A stretch of DNA of 64,000 bases from Xanthomonas hortorum (GCF_024339125.1 NZ_CP101417.1:3297001-3361000), one strand, 5' to 3'. Positions 1 to 10,585 are shown, numbered from the stretch's first letter. Program-made: numbers and translations. Notes: generated by a model not told the origin, from the sequence alone.

Positions 1-17
1 TCCCCAATCCCGGCCCC

Positions 18-521
18 TCACGCATCGCGATTATGCCGCCGCATCACGCGCTGCTTGTCGCGCTGCCAGTCGCGGTCCTTGGCGGCGTCGCGCTTGTCGT
101 GATTCTGCTTGCCCTTGGCCAGTGCGATTTCCAGCTTGACCTTGTTGTTGCTCCAGTACAGCGCAGTGGGCACCAGGGTGTAGCCGTCGCGTTCGACGCT
201 GCTCAGCACCTTGTCGATTTCCCGACGATGCAGCAGCAGCTTGCGGTCGCGGCGTTCCACCGGCACGGTGTGGCTGGAGGCCTGGATCAGCGGTGTGATC
301 TGCGCGCCGATCAGGAAAATCTCGCCGGAGCGCACATACGCGTAGCCGTCAATGATATTGGCGCGGCCGGCGCGAATCGCCTTGACCTCCCAGCCCTGCA
401 GGGCCAGGCCGGCTTCGTAGCGCTCTTCCAGGTGGTACTCGTGGCGCGCACGCTTGTTCAACGCGATGGTTTTCGTGGCCGTCGCGCCGTTTGCTTTATC
501 CTTGGCTGGTTTCTTGCTCAT
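18..521 (-). CDS. smpB: SsrA-binding protein SmpB
   Basis: Partner of tmRNA in trans-translation, the cytoplasmic rescue of stalled ribosomes and tagging of incomplete proteins. The 167-residue length fits the family (about 160). The core carries the family pattern RHEYHLEERYEAGL, GWEVKAIRAGRANI and DGYAYV (about residues 25-63), and the basic tail DKRDAAKDRDWQRDKQRVM (about 143-161) is the part known to enter the ribosome. It is divergent from ratA, with about 60 bp between the two starts, an arrangement common in gammaproteobacteria. The gene reads toward the window's left edge, so its downstream context is not visible. The tmRNA gene itself was not found here. Confidence 0.97.
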   Translation of the reverse strand: MSKKPAKDKANGATATKTIALNKRARHEYHLEERYEAGLALQGWEVKAIRAGRANIIDGYAYVRSGEIFLIGAQITPLIQASSHTVPVERRDRKLLLHRREIDKVLSSVERDGYTLVPTALYWSNNKVKLEIALAKGKQNHDKRDAAKDRDWQRDKQRVMRRHNRDA

Positions 522-581
522 GCCGCTATTGTCGCCGATTCGGTGTCTTCAAACGATCTTCTGTCTTTCACAAGTTAGAGA

Positions 582-1013
582 ATGCCTACCATCCGTCGCA
601 GCGCACTGGTCGAACACAGCGCCACCCGCATGTTCGATCTGGTCAATGATGTCGCCGCCTATCCGCGCCGTTTCGGCTGGTGCGATGCTGCCCATGTGCT
701 TGAGCAGGACCAGGCGCATATCGTGGCGCGCCTGGATCTGGGACTGGCGTCGTTCCGCACCTGGTTCACTACCGAAAATCGGCTTGAGCGTCCGGAACGT
801 ATCGTCATGCATCTGCGCGACGGCCCGTTCAAGCGTCTGGAAGGGCTGTGGGAATTTCAGTCGCTCGGCGAAAACGCCTGCAAGGTCAGTTTGACGATGG
901 AAGTGGAGACCAGCTCGCGTCTGCTGGGTCCGGCGCTGGCGCTGGGCTTTCAGGGGCTGGCCGATCGCATGGTCAACGATTTCGTGCGGGTCGCCGATCG
1001 CGGCGACGTGTAA
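582..1013 (+). CDS. ratA: RatA-family START/SRPBCC protein (ribosome association toxin / coenzyme Q-binding homologue)
   Basis: A 143-residue single-domain protein of the polyketide cyclase/START fold. Family features are the N-terminal RSALVEHSATRMFDLVNDVAAYPR (in pieces at about 5-28), the conserved W near residue 33 and the C-terminal GLADRMVNDFVRVA amphipathic helix. Homologues are described either as RatA, which blocks 70S assembly in E. coli, or as Coq10-like ubiquinone-binding proteins; sequence alone does not separate these roles. The next gene (RnfH/RatB family) starts 3 bp after its stop, so the two are almost certainly co-transcribed. This pairing next to smpB is the usual gammaproteobacterial arrangement. 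Confidence 0.9.
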   Translation: MPTIRRSALVEHSATRMFDLVNDVAAYPRRFGWCDAAHVLEQDQAHIVARLDLGLASFRTWFTTENRLERPERIVMHLRDGPFKRLEGLWEFQSLGENACKVSLTMEVETSSRLLGPALALGFQGLADRMVNDFVRVADRGDV

Positions 1014-1016
1014 GCC

Positions 1017-1292
1017 ATGCAGGTCGAAGTGGTGTTGGCCTGGCCGGATCGCTACAGCTCGATGCAACTGGATCTGCCTGACGGCGCCACGGTAGCCGAG
1101 GCGATTGCCGCTTCTGGTCTGGCGGTGGATCAGCCAATCGCAGCGCAGGCGATTCATGGGGTAATTGCGCGACCGGATCAGGTGCTGCGCGATGGCGACC
1201 GAGTCGAATTGCTCAGGCCGCTGCTGCTGGATCCGAAAGAGGCGCGTCGCCGCCGTGCCGGACCCAGCAAAAAAGCCGGTCCCAACGCCTAG
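1017..1292 (+). CDS. RnfH family protein (RatB)
   Basis: A 91-residue ubiquitin-like beta-grasp protein of the RnfH/RatB family. The visible pattern is an N-terminal beta strand (VEVVLAWPDRY), the DGATVAEAIAASG helix and the late DGDRVELLRPLLLDPKEARRRRA segment, which is highly conserved in the family. It begins 3 bp after ratA and is presumably translated from the same message. Its molecular role is unsettled: the name comes from linkage to rnf genes in some bacteria, which are not present here. The last 15 residues are basic and probably disordered. Confidence 0.88.
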   Translation: MQVEVVLAWPDRYSSMQLDLPDGATVAEAIAASGLAVDQPIAAQAIHGVIARPDQVLRDGDRVELLRPLLLDPKEARRRRAGPSKKAGPNA

Positions 1293-1479
1293 TCGTTTGC
1301 CAGCGCTGCGACGCACGTGCGCGGTGCGGCACAGCGAACTCTTCCGGTCCCGAGAAGCCGAACCTAGCCGTTGGTTCGGACAAGCGCCTGTGGACACGAC
1401 GCAGCCGACAAAAAACGCGCTGTATCGGTGTCAGGGCCCGCGCTGCAGTCCTTGATTGAACACGTCTTTCCGACCAGCC

Positions 1480-1514
1480 AAAAATGAAAAACGCATCCGT
1501 TCGAAGGGATGCGT
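1480..1514 (-). terminator. Intrinsic terminator of bamE
   Basis: An 8-bp perfect stem, ACGCATCC (1491-1498) pairing with GGATGCGT (1507-1514), with an 8-nt loop. Read on the minus strand it is followed by TTTTTCATTTTT, a good U tract, so it fits termination of bamE. On the plus strand it is followed by TCTCT, which would be weaker for the ratA-ratB message. The 1293-1479 stretch upstream of it holds no gene that I can support. Confidence 0.75.
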
Positions 1515-1565
1515 TCTCTGGTCCTGCCAACACTCAGACGATCGCAAAATCGCCGAGCAGCCGCA

Positions 1566-1961
1566 TCAACGGCCGCGCTGCTTCTTCTTGTCGCGCGCCA
1601 GATTGCGGCCGAACTGCTTGGGTGCCGACTTGGCGAGCTGCTCGTCCTGGGCCGGGAAATAATCGCCCTCCCAACGGGTAACCTGCTCGTTTTCGAAGTA
1701 CACCACGAAGTTCTTGACCTCGGTGTGCGCCAGACGGTCTACGCGCTGGGTAGACGTGTAGTCCCAACGCTGCGCATGGAACGGGTCGGGGATCGAAGGA
1801 GTGCCCAGCAACGCGCTGACCTGCTGCTTGCTCTGGCCGACCTGGAGTTGCTCCACGGCATTCTGTTTGATCAGATTGCCCTGGTAGATCGGCTGCTTGT
1901 AGATGATGCCGCAGCCAGCGGTGGAAAGAGCAACGGCGGCGACCAGCAGGAGATTGCGCAT
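1566..1961 (-). CDS. bamE: Outer membrane protein assembly factor BamE (SmpA/OmlA lipoprotein)
   Basis: Small lipoprotein of the Bam complex, which inserts beta-barrel proteins in the outer membrane. The first 17 residues form a signal ending in a lipobox, LSTAGC, with Cys17 as the acylation site. The mature part shows the family pattern GNLIKQNAVEQLQVGQSKQQV, LLGTPSIPDPFHAQRWDY and FENEQVTRWEGD, matching the SmpA/OmlA domain. The length of 131 residues is normal, with a basic disordered tail (KQFGRNLARDKKKQRGR). It is divergent from fur, and the bamE (OmlA)-fur pairing is typical of Xanthomonas. A terminator lies just downstream. Confidence 0.95.
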   Translation of the reverse strand: MRNLLLVAAVALSTAGCGIIYKQPIYQGNLIKQNAVEQLQVGQSKQQVSALLGTPSIPDPFHAQRWDYTSTQRVDRLAHTEVKNFVVYFENEQVTRWEGDYFPAQDEQLAKSAPKQFGRNLARDKKKQRGR

Positions 1962-2065
1962 CGGGGATTAAGTGCTGAGGAAATCACGCCGATGATACAC
2001 TCCCCCCGGTCGCCGCGACCCGTTTGAAGGCAGCTGGCGCTAAATCGCCAATGAACGGAGAACGT

Positions 2066-2476
2066 ATGGAAACCCACGACCTGCGCAAAGTCGGGCTCAA
2101 GGTGACCCATCCGCGGATGCGGATACTGGAATTGCTCGAACAAAAGAGCAATCACCATCACCTCAGCGCAGAAGACATCTATCGCCAGCTACTCGACCAC
2201 GGCGACGAAATCGGTCTGGCCACGGTGTATCGGGTGCTGACCCAGTTCGAGGCTGCCGGCCTGGTGCTGAAGCACAATTTCGAAGGCGGCCAGGCTGTCT
2301 ATGAGCTGGATCGCGGTGGCCACCACGACCATATGGTCGATGTGGATACCGGCCACGTGATCGAGTTCGAAAGCGAAGAGATCGAGGCGCTGCAGCGCCA
2401 GATCGCCGCCCAGCACGGTTACGAGCTGGAAGAGCATTCGCTGGTGCTGTACGTGCGCAAGAAGCGTGTGCGCTAA
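2066..2476 (+). CDS. fur: Ferric uptake regulator Fur
   Basis: Iron-responsive repressor of 136 residues: N-terminal winged helix (about 1-80, recognition helix around DEIGLATVYRVLTQFE) and a C-terminal dimerisation/metal domain beginning with HHDH (86-89). I chose the ATG at 2066 because it gives the canonical N-terminus METHDLRKVGLKVTHPR; the in-frame ATG at 2051 would add only five residues. The protein contains no cysteine: where E. coli Fur has the CxxC zinc ligands after HHDH, this one has VDVDTG. Fur proteins lacking this structural zinc site are known. Divergent from bamE; a strong hairpin terminator follows. Confidence 0.95.
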   Translation: METHDLRKVGLKVTHPRMRILELLEQKSNHHHLSAEDIYRQLLDHGDEIGLATVYRVLTQFEAAGLVLKHNFEGGQAVYELDRGGHHDHMVDVDTGHVIEFESEEIEALQRQIAAQHGYELEEHSLVLYVRKKRVR

Positions 2477-2503
2477 ACCCGGCGCGCAGCACGGCGGCAA
2501 CGA

Positions 2504-2532
2504 CAAGGCGGCTTCGGCCGCCTTGTACGTTT
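2504..2532 (+). terminator. Intrinsic terminator of fur
   Basis: A 9-bp perfect stem, CAAGGCGGC (2504-2512) and GCCGCCTTG (2517-2525), with a UUCG tetraloop, followed by TACGTTT. It lies between the convergent genes fur and recN. Confidence 0.75.
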
Positions 2533-2594
2533 GCAGAGGGTAGCCGCCTCGACAACGCCGAGCGTGTCGCCCGGCAATCCAGCAATCCAGCCGA

Positions 2595-4259
2595 TTACGC
2601 GCTCTGCAGCAGCTTGCGTGCGGCCGCGCGAGCCTCTTTGCTCACTTCCACACCGCCCAGCATGCGCGCCAGTTCTTCCTGACGGGCCTGCGGGCCGAGC
2701 AGTTCGACCGCGCTCTGGGTCATGCCGTCCACCGGCGCCTTGCTGACCCGGTAATGCGCGTGGCCCTTGGCGGCGACCTGCGGCAAGTGGGTGACGCACA
2801 GCACCTGGCGCTCTTCGCCCAGGGCGCGCAGCTTCTGCCCGACGATGTCGGCCACCGCGCCGCCGATGCCGGAATCGACTTCGTCGAAGACCATGGTCGG
2901 CACGCTGTCCAGCCCCAGTGCAGCCACTTCGATCGCCAGAGAAATCCGCGACAGCTCGCCGCCGGAGGCGACCTTGCGCAGCGCGCGCGGCGGTTGCCCG
3001 GCGTTGGCGGCGACCAGGAATTCGACCCGCTCGGCGCCGTTCGGGTCCGGGCGCAGGGTGTCCTGCGGCTGCAACTGGATCAGGAACTGCCCGCCGCCCA
3101 TGCCCAGCTCGCCGATCAGCGTGGTGGTGGCGGCCGACAAGGAGTCTGCCGCGGTGGTACGGCTGGCGCTGAGGGCGGCGGCGGCGTTGCGCCAGACGTC
3201 GGTTGCGGTGGCGATGTGCTTGTCCAGCTGCTGCAGGCGTTCGTCTGCGCCGCGCAGGCTTTCCACTTCCTGGCTCATGCGGTCGCGCTGCGCGGCCAGT
3301 TCGTCCGGGGTCACGCGGTGCTTGCGCGCCAGATCGTGCAGACGGCCGAGCCGGCGTTCCATCGCTTCGAACTGTGCCGGGTCGGCATCCAGGTCGTCGC
3401 GTACGCGGTCGAGCAGGGCCAGCGCTTCGTCGATCTGGATTGCGGCACTGTCCAGCAGTGCGTCCACCTCCCCAAGGCGCGGCTCGTGTTCGGCGACGCG
3501 GGCCAGGTCGTGGCGGCTGCCTTGCAGCAGGCCCAGCGCCGATGCGCCATCGTCGCCGTTGAGCTGCTGGACGACGCTTTCACAGGCGCCGATCAGCGCG
3601 GTGGCGTGCGCCTGACGACGATGATTGACGTCCAGCGCGGCAATTGCGGCCGGGTCCAGGTCTTCGCGTTCGAGTTCGCCCAACTGGTGTTCGAGAAAGC
3701 CGATACGGTCGGAGACATCGCCCTGCGCCGAGAGCGCATCGCGCTCGTCCAGCAGCGCCTGCCACTGCCGGCTGGCCTGGCGCACCTGTTCGCGCTGCGC
3801 GCTGTTACGTGCGTAGGCGTCGAGCAGGGTGAGCTGGCTGTGGCGGGCCATCAAGGCCTGGTGCTCGTGCTGGCCGTGGATTTCCACCAGCCGTGACGCC
3901 AGCTCGGACAGTTGCGAAGAGGTGACCGGGCGGCCGTTGATCCAGGCGCGCGAGCCGCCATCGGCGCGGATGATGCGGCGCAGTTGGCATTGCGCGTCGT
4001 CGTCCAGTTCGTTGTCGGCCAGCCAGGTCAGGCCAGGGTGTTCGCTGGGCAGCTGGAATTCGGCCGAGAGCTCGGCGCGGTCGGCGCCGTGGCGCACCAC
4101 GCCGCTGTCGGCGCGCAGGCCGGACAGAAAGCCCAGCGCATCCACCATCAGCGACTTGCCGGCGCCGGTTTCGCCAGAGACCACGGTCATGCCCGGCCCG
4201 AATTCCAGTTCGGTGGCGCGGACGACGGCGAAATCCTTGATGGAGAGGTGTCTGAGCAT
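2595..4259 (-). CDS. recN: DNA repair protein RecN
   Basis: SMC-like ATPase that acts in recombinational repair of double-strand breaks. The ATG at 4259 gives the usual N-terminus MLRHLSIKDFAVV and a normal length of 554 residues. The Walker A motif GETGAGKS is at 29-36, a long coiled-coil region fills the middle (about 150-370), and the C-terminal half has the ABC signature GGELSRIS (433-440) and Walker B MVFDEVDSGIGG (Asp-Glu at 459-460), followed by THLPQVA. Divergent from hrcA with 116 bp between starts. I saw no recognisable LexA-type palindrome in that gap, so SOS control is not evident. Confidence 0.97.
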   Translation of the reverse strand: MLRHLSIKDFAVVRATELEFGPGMTVVSGETGAGKSLMVDALGFLSGLRADSGVVRHGADRAELSAEFQLPSEHPGLTWLADNELDDDAQCQLRRIIRADGGSRAWINGRPVTSSQLSELASRLVEIHGQHEHQALMARHSQLTLLDAYARNSAQREQVRQASRQWQALLDERDALSAQGDVSDRIGFLEHQLGELEREDLDPAAIAALDVNHRRQAHATALIGACESVVQQLNGDDGASALGLLQGSRHDLARVAEHEPRLGEVDALLDSAAIQIDEALALLDRVRDDLDADPAQFEAMERRLGRLHDLARKHRVTPDELAAQRDRMSQEVESLRGADERLQQLDKHIATATDVWRNAAAALSASRTTAADSLSAATTTLIGELGMGGGQFLIQLQPQDTLRPDPNGAERVEFLVAANAGQPPRALRKVASGGELSRISLAIEVAALGLDSVPTMVFDEVDSGIGGAVADIVGQKLRALGEERQVLCVTHLPQVAAKGHAHYRVSKAPVDGMTQSAVELLGPQARQEELARMLGGVEVSKEARAAARKLLQSA

Positions 4260-4375
4260 GGGATCGAGTGTGGACGCTTTGGGCAAGCTTAGGGTGGGAG
4301 GGGCGGCGAGGGAATGAGACCCTTGCCAATCACGGGGCCAGAGATTATCTATGCCCAGTCTCACCGGATGATCCC

Positions 4376-5428
4376 ATGCGCGCGTCACAGTCCCCAACGC
4401 TCGACCCCCGCGCACGCCAGTTGCTACGGACGCTGATTGCCCGTTACATCCGCGACGGCGAGCCGGTGGGCTCCAAGACGCTGGCCCAGCATGCGGGGCT
4501 GGATGTCAGCCCGGCCACCATCCGCAATATTCTGGCCGACCTGGAAGATGTGGGGCTGCTCAGCTCACCGCACACCTCGGCCGGGCGTATTCCTACCGCA
4601 CACGGCTACCGCGTGTTCGTCGATAGCCTGGTGCAGATGCAGCCGCCGGGCGAGGAAGAAGTGCGCCGCCTGCGCGCCGAGCTTGCCAGCGGCAACGGGA
4701 CTCAATCGTTGCTGGGCAGCGCCTCGCAGATGCTGTCGGCGATGAGCCACTTCGTCGGCGTGGTCAGCGCGCCGCGGCGCGAGCAGTTCGCGTTCCGGCA
4801 TATCGATTTCGTGCCGCTGGATGCGCGGCGGGTGCTGGCGATTCTGGTGTTTGCCGACAACGAGGTGCAGAACCGGGTGATCGAGCCGCGCCGCGCTTAC
4901 GAGCCCGCCGAGCTGGAGCGGGTGGCCAATTACCTCAATGCGCAGTTTGCCGGGCGCGCGCTGTCGGACATCCGCGCCTCGCTGCTGCGCGAGCTGCGCG
5001 TGGCCAAGAACGAGATGGAGCAGCTGCTGGCGCACAGCGTGGACCTGGCCAGCGAGGCGCTGGTGCCGGCCGAGGTCGACGACATGGTGATGGCTGGGCA
5101 GACCCGGCTGATGGGCGTGCAGGACCTGTCGGACCTGGACCGGCTGCGCGAGCTGTTCGAGGCTTTCGCTAGCAAGCGCGAGATCCTGCAGCTGCTCGAA
5201 CGCACCATCCAGGCGCCTGGCGTGCGCATCTTCATCGGCGAGGAGACCGGCATGGTGTCGCTGGAAGACGTCTCGCTGGTCACCGCGCCGTATGCCGCCA
5301 ATGGCCAGGTGCTGGGCGTGCTTGGGGTGATCGGGCCTAAACGCATGGCCTACGACCGCCTGATTCCGCTGGTGCAGACCGCCGCCCAGGTGCTGGGCGC
5401 GGCCATGGAACCGCACGCATCGCGATAA
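4376..5428 (+). CDS. hrcA: Heat-inducible transcription repressor HrcA
   Basis: Repressor of chaperone genes that binds CIRCE inverted repeats and is assisted by GroEL. The 350-residue protein has an N-terminal winged helix (LDPRARQLLRTLIARYI, GEPVGSKTLAQHAGLDVSPATIRNILADLE, LSSPHTSAGRIPTAHGYR) and the C-terminal GAF-like dimer domain ending GVIGPKRMAYDRLIP. The ATG at 4376 gives the expected family N-terminus. It heads hrcA-grpE-dnaK-dnaJ. I found no TTAGCACTC-N9-GAGTGCTAA element in the cluster, so its targets (probably groESL) lie outside the window. A TTGCCA box at 4323-4328 with a TA-rich stretch 17 bp later is a possible vegetative promoter. Confidence 0.96.
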   Translation: MRASQSPTLDPRARQLLRTLIARYIRDGEPVGSKTLAQHAGLDVSPATIRNILADLEDVGLLSSPHTSAGRIPTAHGYRVFVDSLVQMQPPGEEEVRRLRAELASGNGTQSLLGSASQMLSAMSHFVGVVSAPRREQFAFRHIDFVPLDARRVLAILVFADNEVQNRVIEPRRAYEPAELERVANYLNAQFAGRALSDIRASLLRELRVAKNEMEQLLAHSVDLASEALVPAEVDDMVMAGQTRLMGVQDLSDLDRLRELFEAFASKREILQLLERTIQAPGVRIFIGEETGMVSLEDVSLVTAPYAANGQVLGVLGVIGPKRMAYDRLIPLVQTAAQVLGAAMEPHASR

Positions 5429-5455
5429 CCGGAGTCGATCGGGGCGATCGTTTTG

Positions 5456-5482
5456 CTTGAAACGCGCGCGGGCGCCCACATA
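5456..5482 (+). promoter_or_regulatory. Candidate sigma-32 promoter for grpE
   Basis: CTTGAAA (5456-5462), then 12 bp, then CCCACATA (5475-5482). The -35 box matches the heat-shock consensus exactly and the -10 box is close to CCCCATnT. A very similar pair stands before dnaK, which supports both. Confidence 0.6.
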
Positions 5483-5529
5483 CGGGGTGACGTTGGGGCG
5501 GGCGTTCCGCCGGCCCGGGAACTGTGCAC

Positions 5530-6048
5530 ATGAACCAAGACCACTCCGAATTCGACTCCGAAGACCTGTCCCAGAACCCACCCGAGACCGATCCGCTCAA
5601 GGCCGAGATCGAATCGCTGCGCAGCGAGATCGCGCTGGTCAAGGCCGACGCCCTGCGCGAGCGCGCCGATCTGGAAAACCAGCGCAAGCGCATCGCCCGC
5701 GATGTCGACAATGCACGCAAGTTCGCCAACGAGAAGCTGCTGGGCGAGCTGTTGCCGGTGTTCGACAGCCTGGATGCGGGCCTGACCGCCGCCGGCAGCC
5801 AGCCCAGCCCGCTGCGCGACGGTCTGGACATGACCTACAAGCAGCTGCTCAAGGTGGCCGCCGACAACGGCCTGACCCTGCTCGATCCGGTCGGCCAGCC
5901 GTTCAACCCGGACCAACACCAGGCGATCAGCCAGGGCGAGGCTGAGGGCATCGCACCGGGCCACGTGGTGCAGGTGTTCCAGAAAGGCTATCTGCTCAAC
6001 GATCGCCTGCTGCGCCCGGCCCTGGTGGTCGTGGCCAAGCACGACTGA
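5530..6048 (+). CDS. grpE: Nucleotide exchange factor GrpE
   Basis: Cochaperone that releases ADP from DnaK. The 172-residue protein has an acidic disordered start, a long helix with coiled-coil character (about 20-80, including [32 protein letters not shown] read in pieces) and the C-terminal beta wing with PEQH-type motif [10 protein letters not shown] and the ending [10 protein letters not shown]. The ATG at 5530 was chosen; a GTG two codons upstream is also in frame. It stands 101 bp after hrcA behind a sigma-32-like promoter and is followed by dnaK. Confidence 0.97.
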   Translation: MNQDHSEFDSEDLSQNPPETDPLKAEIESLRSEIALVKADALRERADLENQRKRIARDVDNARKFANEKLLGELLPVFDSLDAGLTAAGSQPSPLRDGLDMTYKQLLKVAADNGLTLLDPVGQPFNPDQHQAISQGEAEGIAPGHVVQVFQKGYLLNDRLLRPALVVVAKHD

Positions 6049-6106
6049 AGGCTGCTGCCGGCTGAACTGGCCGGCGCGGACGCGGAACGCAGATTCGTAC
6101 AGGTGG

Positions 6107-6136
6107 CTTGAACACCTGCGCACCACCCCCACATCT
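6107..6136 (+). promoter_or_regulatory. Candidate sigma-32 promoter for dnaK
   Basis: CTTGAAC (6107-6113), a 13-bp spacer and CCCCACATCT (6127-6136), resembling the pair before grpE. It lies about 55 bp upstream of the dnaK start. Confidence 0.6.
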
Positions 6137-6189
6137 CAGCCAGACCCGGCGTCGCCGGAAACAGCTACAGAATCATCAGGAGCGTATCC

Positions 6190-8115
<1,926 letters not shown>

Positions 8116-8275
8116 GCCGTGATTTGGGAGTCGGGAGTGGGGATTTGCACGCCGCTGTGCGTGTGAGTTCCCGCCCCGATATCCTTTACGCGTCGCGTCG
8201 CCAAGGCGGACCAGCACACGCTGTCCGCTTTCGCGTTTCAACGAATCTCAAATCACGAATCCCCAATACCGGCTT

Positions 8276-9406
8276 ATGAGCAAACGCGATTACTACGAAG
8301 TGCTGGGCGTGGCCCGTGGCGCCAGCGACGAGGAGCTGAAGAAGGCGTATCGGCGCTGTGCGATGAAGCACCATCCGGACCGCAATCCGGGCGACGCTGC
8401 TGCCGAGGCGATGTTCAAGGAGTGCAAGGAAGCCTATGAAGTGTTGTCGGACGGCAACAAGCGCCGCGCCTACGATGCGCATGGCCACGCTGCGTTCGAG
8501 CACGGCATGGGCGGTGGTAGCGGTGGGCCGGGTGGCCCGGACATGGGAGATATCTTTGGCGATATCTTCGGCAATATTTTCGGCGGTGGCGCCGCCGGTC
8601 CGCGCGCTGCGCGACGTGGCGCCGACGTCGGTTACGTGCTGGAACTGGATCTGGAAGAAGCCGTTGCCGGCATCGAGCGACGCATCGAGATTCCGACCCT
8701 GATCGAATGCGATCCCTGCCACGGCAGCGGGTCGGAAGACGGCAAGGTGGAGGTGTGCGGTACCTGTCACGGACGTGGCCAGGTGCGCATCCAGCGCGGC
8801 ATCTTTGCGATGCAGCAGAGCTGCCCGCATTGCGATGGGCGTGGCACGCTGATCCAGAATCCGTGCAAGGTCTGCCACGGCGCCGGCCGGGTGGAAGAAG
8901 ACAAGGTGCTGTCGATCAAGGTGCCTGCCGGTGTGGATACTGGCGACCGCATCCGTCTGGCAGGCGAGGGCGAAGCCGGCCCCGCCGGTACACCGCCGGG
9001 CGATCTGTATGTGGAAGTGCGCGTACGCGAGCATGCGATCTTCCAGCGCGATGGCGACGACCTGCATTGCGAGGTGCCGATCCGCATTTCGCAGGCGGCG
9101 CTCGGCGACACCGTGCGTGTGGCAACGCTGGGGGGCGAGGCAGAAATCCGCATTCCGGCCGAGACCCAGACCGGTAAGCTGTTCCGTCTGCGCGGCAAGG
9201 GCGTGCGTTCGGTGCGTAGTCGCACCGAAGGCGATCTGTACTGCCGCGTGGTGGTCGAAACGCCGGTCAATTTGACCGCCGATCAGCGCGAGTTGCTGCA
9301 GCAGTTCGAGTCCACCTTCACCGGTGAGGATGCGCGCAAGCATTCGCCCAAGTCGGCCACGTTCATCGATGGCGTCAAGGGCTTCTGGGATCGGATGACG
9401 TCCTGA
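8276..9406 (+). CDS. dnaJ: Chaperone protein DnaJ (Hsp40)
   Basis: Class A Hsp40 that delivers substrates to DnaK and stimulates its ATPase. The J domain has HPD at 33-35, followed by a Gly/Phe-rich stretch (about 70-105), then four CxxCxGxG zinc repeats: [24 protein letters not shown] and CKVCHGAG (about 145-210). The C-terminal substrate-binding domain follows. Length 376 residues, normal. It is 160 bp downstream of dnaK; that gap contains fragments of a GGGATTGGG-type dispersed repeat (about 8125-8150 and 8248-8272). A clear terminator follows the gene and ends the heat-shock cluster. Confidence 0.98.
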   Translation: MSKRDYYEVLGVARGASDEELKKAYRRCAMKHHPDRNPGDAAAEAMFKECKEAYEVLSDGNKRRAYDAHGHAAFEHGMGGGSGGPGGPDMGDIFGDIFGNIFGGGAAGPRAARRGADVGYVLELDLEEAVAGIERRIEIPTLIECDPCHGSGSEDGKVEVCGTCHGRGQVRIQRGIFAMQQSCPHCDGRGTLIQNPCKVCHGAGRVEEDKVLSIKVPAGVDTGDRIRLAGEGEAGPAGTPPGDLYVEVRVREHAIFQRDGDDLHCEVPIRISQAALGDTVRVATLGGEAEIRIPAETQTGKLFRLRGKGVRSVRSRTEGDLYCRVVVETPVNLTADQRELLQQFESTFTGEDARKHSPKSATFIDGVKGFWDRMTS

Positions 9407-9429
9407 GTCAGGTGTTCTGATGCAACGAG

Positions 9430-9467
9430 AGCCGGGCGCGTGGACCACTGCGTGCCCGGCTTTTTTT
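9430..9467 (+). terminator. Intrinsic terminator of dnaJ / heat-shock cluster
   Basis: Stem GCCGGGCGCG (9431-9440) with CGTGCCCGGC (9451-9460), 10 bp including one G-T pair, loop of 10 nt, followed directly by seven T residues. Confidence 0.88.
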
Positions 9468-9593
9468 GTGCCTTATGCCCGTAGTGCACGTGTACTGCAC
9501 TGATCCGCTGCGTTGGCATCGCACTGTCGATGTCGATGTAGTGTCTCGTCTTGCAGCATGCAGTTGTGCTGCGCGTTGCCTCCGCGACATGCT

Positions 9594-9624
9594 GCATCTA
9601 CAGCATGCCGCATCTACAGCATGC
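9594..9624 (+). repeat. Two 15-bp direct repeats upstream of pdxY
   Basis: GCATCTACAGCATGC occurs at 9594-9608 and again at 9610-9624, a 16-bp period. Each copy ends in the palindrome GCATGC, and a related GCAGCATGC lies just upstream near 9553. This is about 50 bp before the pdxY start and could be a regulator site or a small tandem duplication. Confidence 0.5.
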
Positions 9625-9676
9625 TTCCGGTGTTGCGCGGATAATGGCGCCATCTCCTTCGACGATGGCCGCCCCT

Positions 9677-10585
9677 ATGAGCGATGCAACCGACAGCCAC
9701 CTCGTCCACGGTCGCCGCCAGCGCCCGGATGGTCCTTCGCCGATCGATGTGATCTCGGTGCAATCGCAACTGGTCTATGGGCATGCCGGCAACAGCGCGG
9801 CAGTGCCGCCGTTGCGCGCGCTCGGGCTACGGGTGGCGGAAGTGCCCACCACGCTGCTGAGCAATGCGCCGTTTTACGCCACCTTGCGCGGGCGTATTCT
9901 GCCGGCCGATTGGCTGGCCGATCTGTTGCTGGGTGCGAGCGAACGTGGGCTGCCGCAACGCGCGCGCATTCTGGTATCGGGCTATTTCGGCAGCCTGGCC
10001 AATGGCGAAGTCTTTGCCGATTGGCTGGAGCAGACCTTGCCGCAGGCGCCGCAGCTGCGTTACTGCCTGGATCCGGTGATTGGCGACACGCACACTGGCC
10101 CATATGTCGAACCCGGACTGGAACGCGTATTCGCCGAGCGGCTATTGCCGCATGCCTGGCTGGTGACGCCGAATGCCTTCGAGCTTGGGCGGTTGACCGG
10201 TTTGCCGAGTCTGGAACAGGACAATGCCATCATTGCCGCGCGCGCATTGCTTGCGCGCGGCCCGCAATGGGTGCTTGCGCACAGCGTGGCCGGTGCGGCC
10301 GGCGAGCTGGTGACGTTGGCGGTCAGCAACGAGGCGGTGTATCGCTGGGCCACGCCGCATTTGCCGGTGGATGTGGCCGGTACCGGCGATGTGTTGATGG
10401 CGTTGCTGATCGGTTTCCTGTTGCGCGATGTGCCGTTCGAGCAGGCGGTGGGGCATGCGCTCAGCGGTGTGCATAGCGCACTGGAAGCGACGCTGTCTGC
10501 AGGGTATGAAGAGTTCGATGTGCTGGCTGCCGCGCCGGCCGCGCTGGCGGGTGCACCGCGCTTTGCCGTCGAGCGCTTGGCATGA
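9677..10585 (+). CDS. pdxY: Pyridoxal kinase PdxY
   Basis: Phosphorylates pyridoxal to pyridoxal 5'-phosphate in the B6 salvage route. Ribokinase-fold family signs are VISVQSQLVYGHAGNSAA near the N-terminus (family start is close to this), the metal/phosphate segment DPVIGDTHTGPYVEPGL, TPNAFELGRLTG and the catalytic VAGTGDVLMALL loop near the C-terminus. I took the ATG at 9677 (MSDATDSHLV); an ATG four codons upstream at 9665 is equally possible, and the start carries about 20 residues more than E. coli PdxY. The stop overlaps the tyrA start by ATGA, so the two are translationally coupled although their pathways differ. Confidence 0.9.
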   Translation: MSDATDSHLVHGRRQRPDGPSPIDVISVQSQLVYGHAGNSAAVPPLRALGLRVAEVPTTLLSNAPFYATLRGRILPADWLADLLLGASERGLPQRARILVSGYFGSLANGEVFADWLEQTLPQAPQLRYCLDPVIGDTHTGPYVEPGLERVFAERLLPHAWLVTPNAFELGRLTGLPSLEQDNAIIAARALLARGPQWVLAHSVAGAAGELVTLAVSNEAVYRWATPHLPVDVAGTGDVLMALLIGFLLRDVPFEQAVGHALSGVHSALEATLSAGYEEFDVLAAAPAALAGAPRFAVERLA

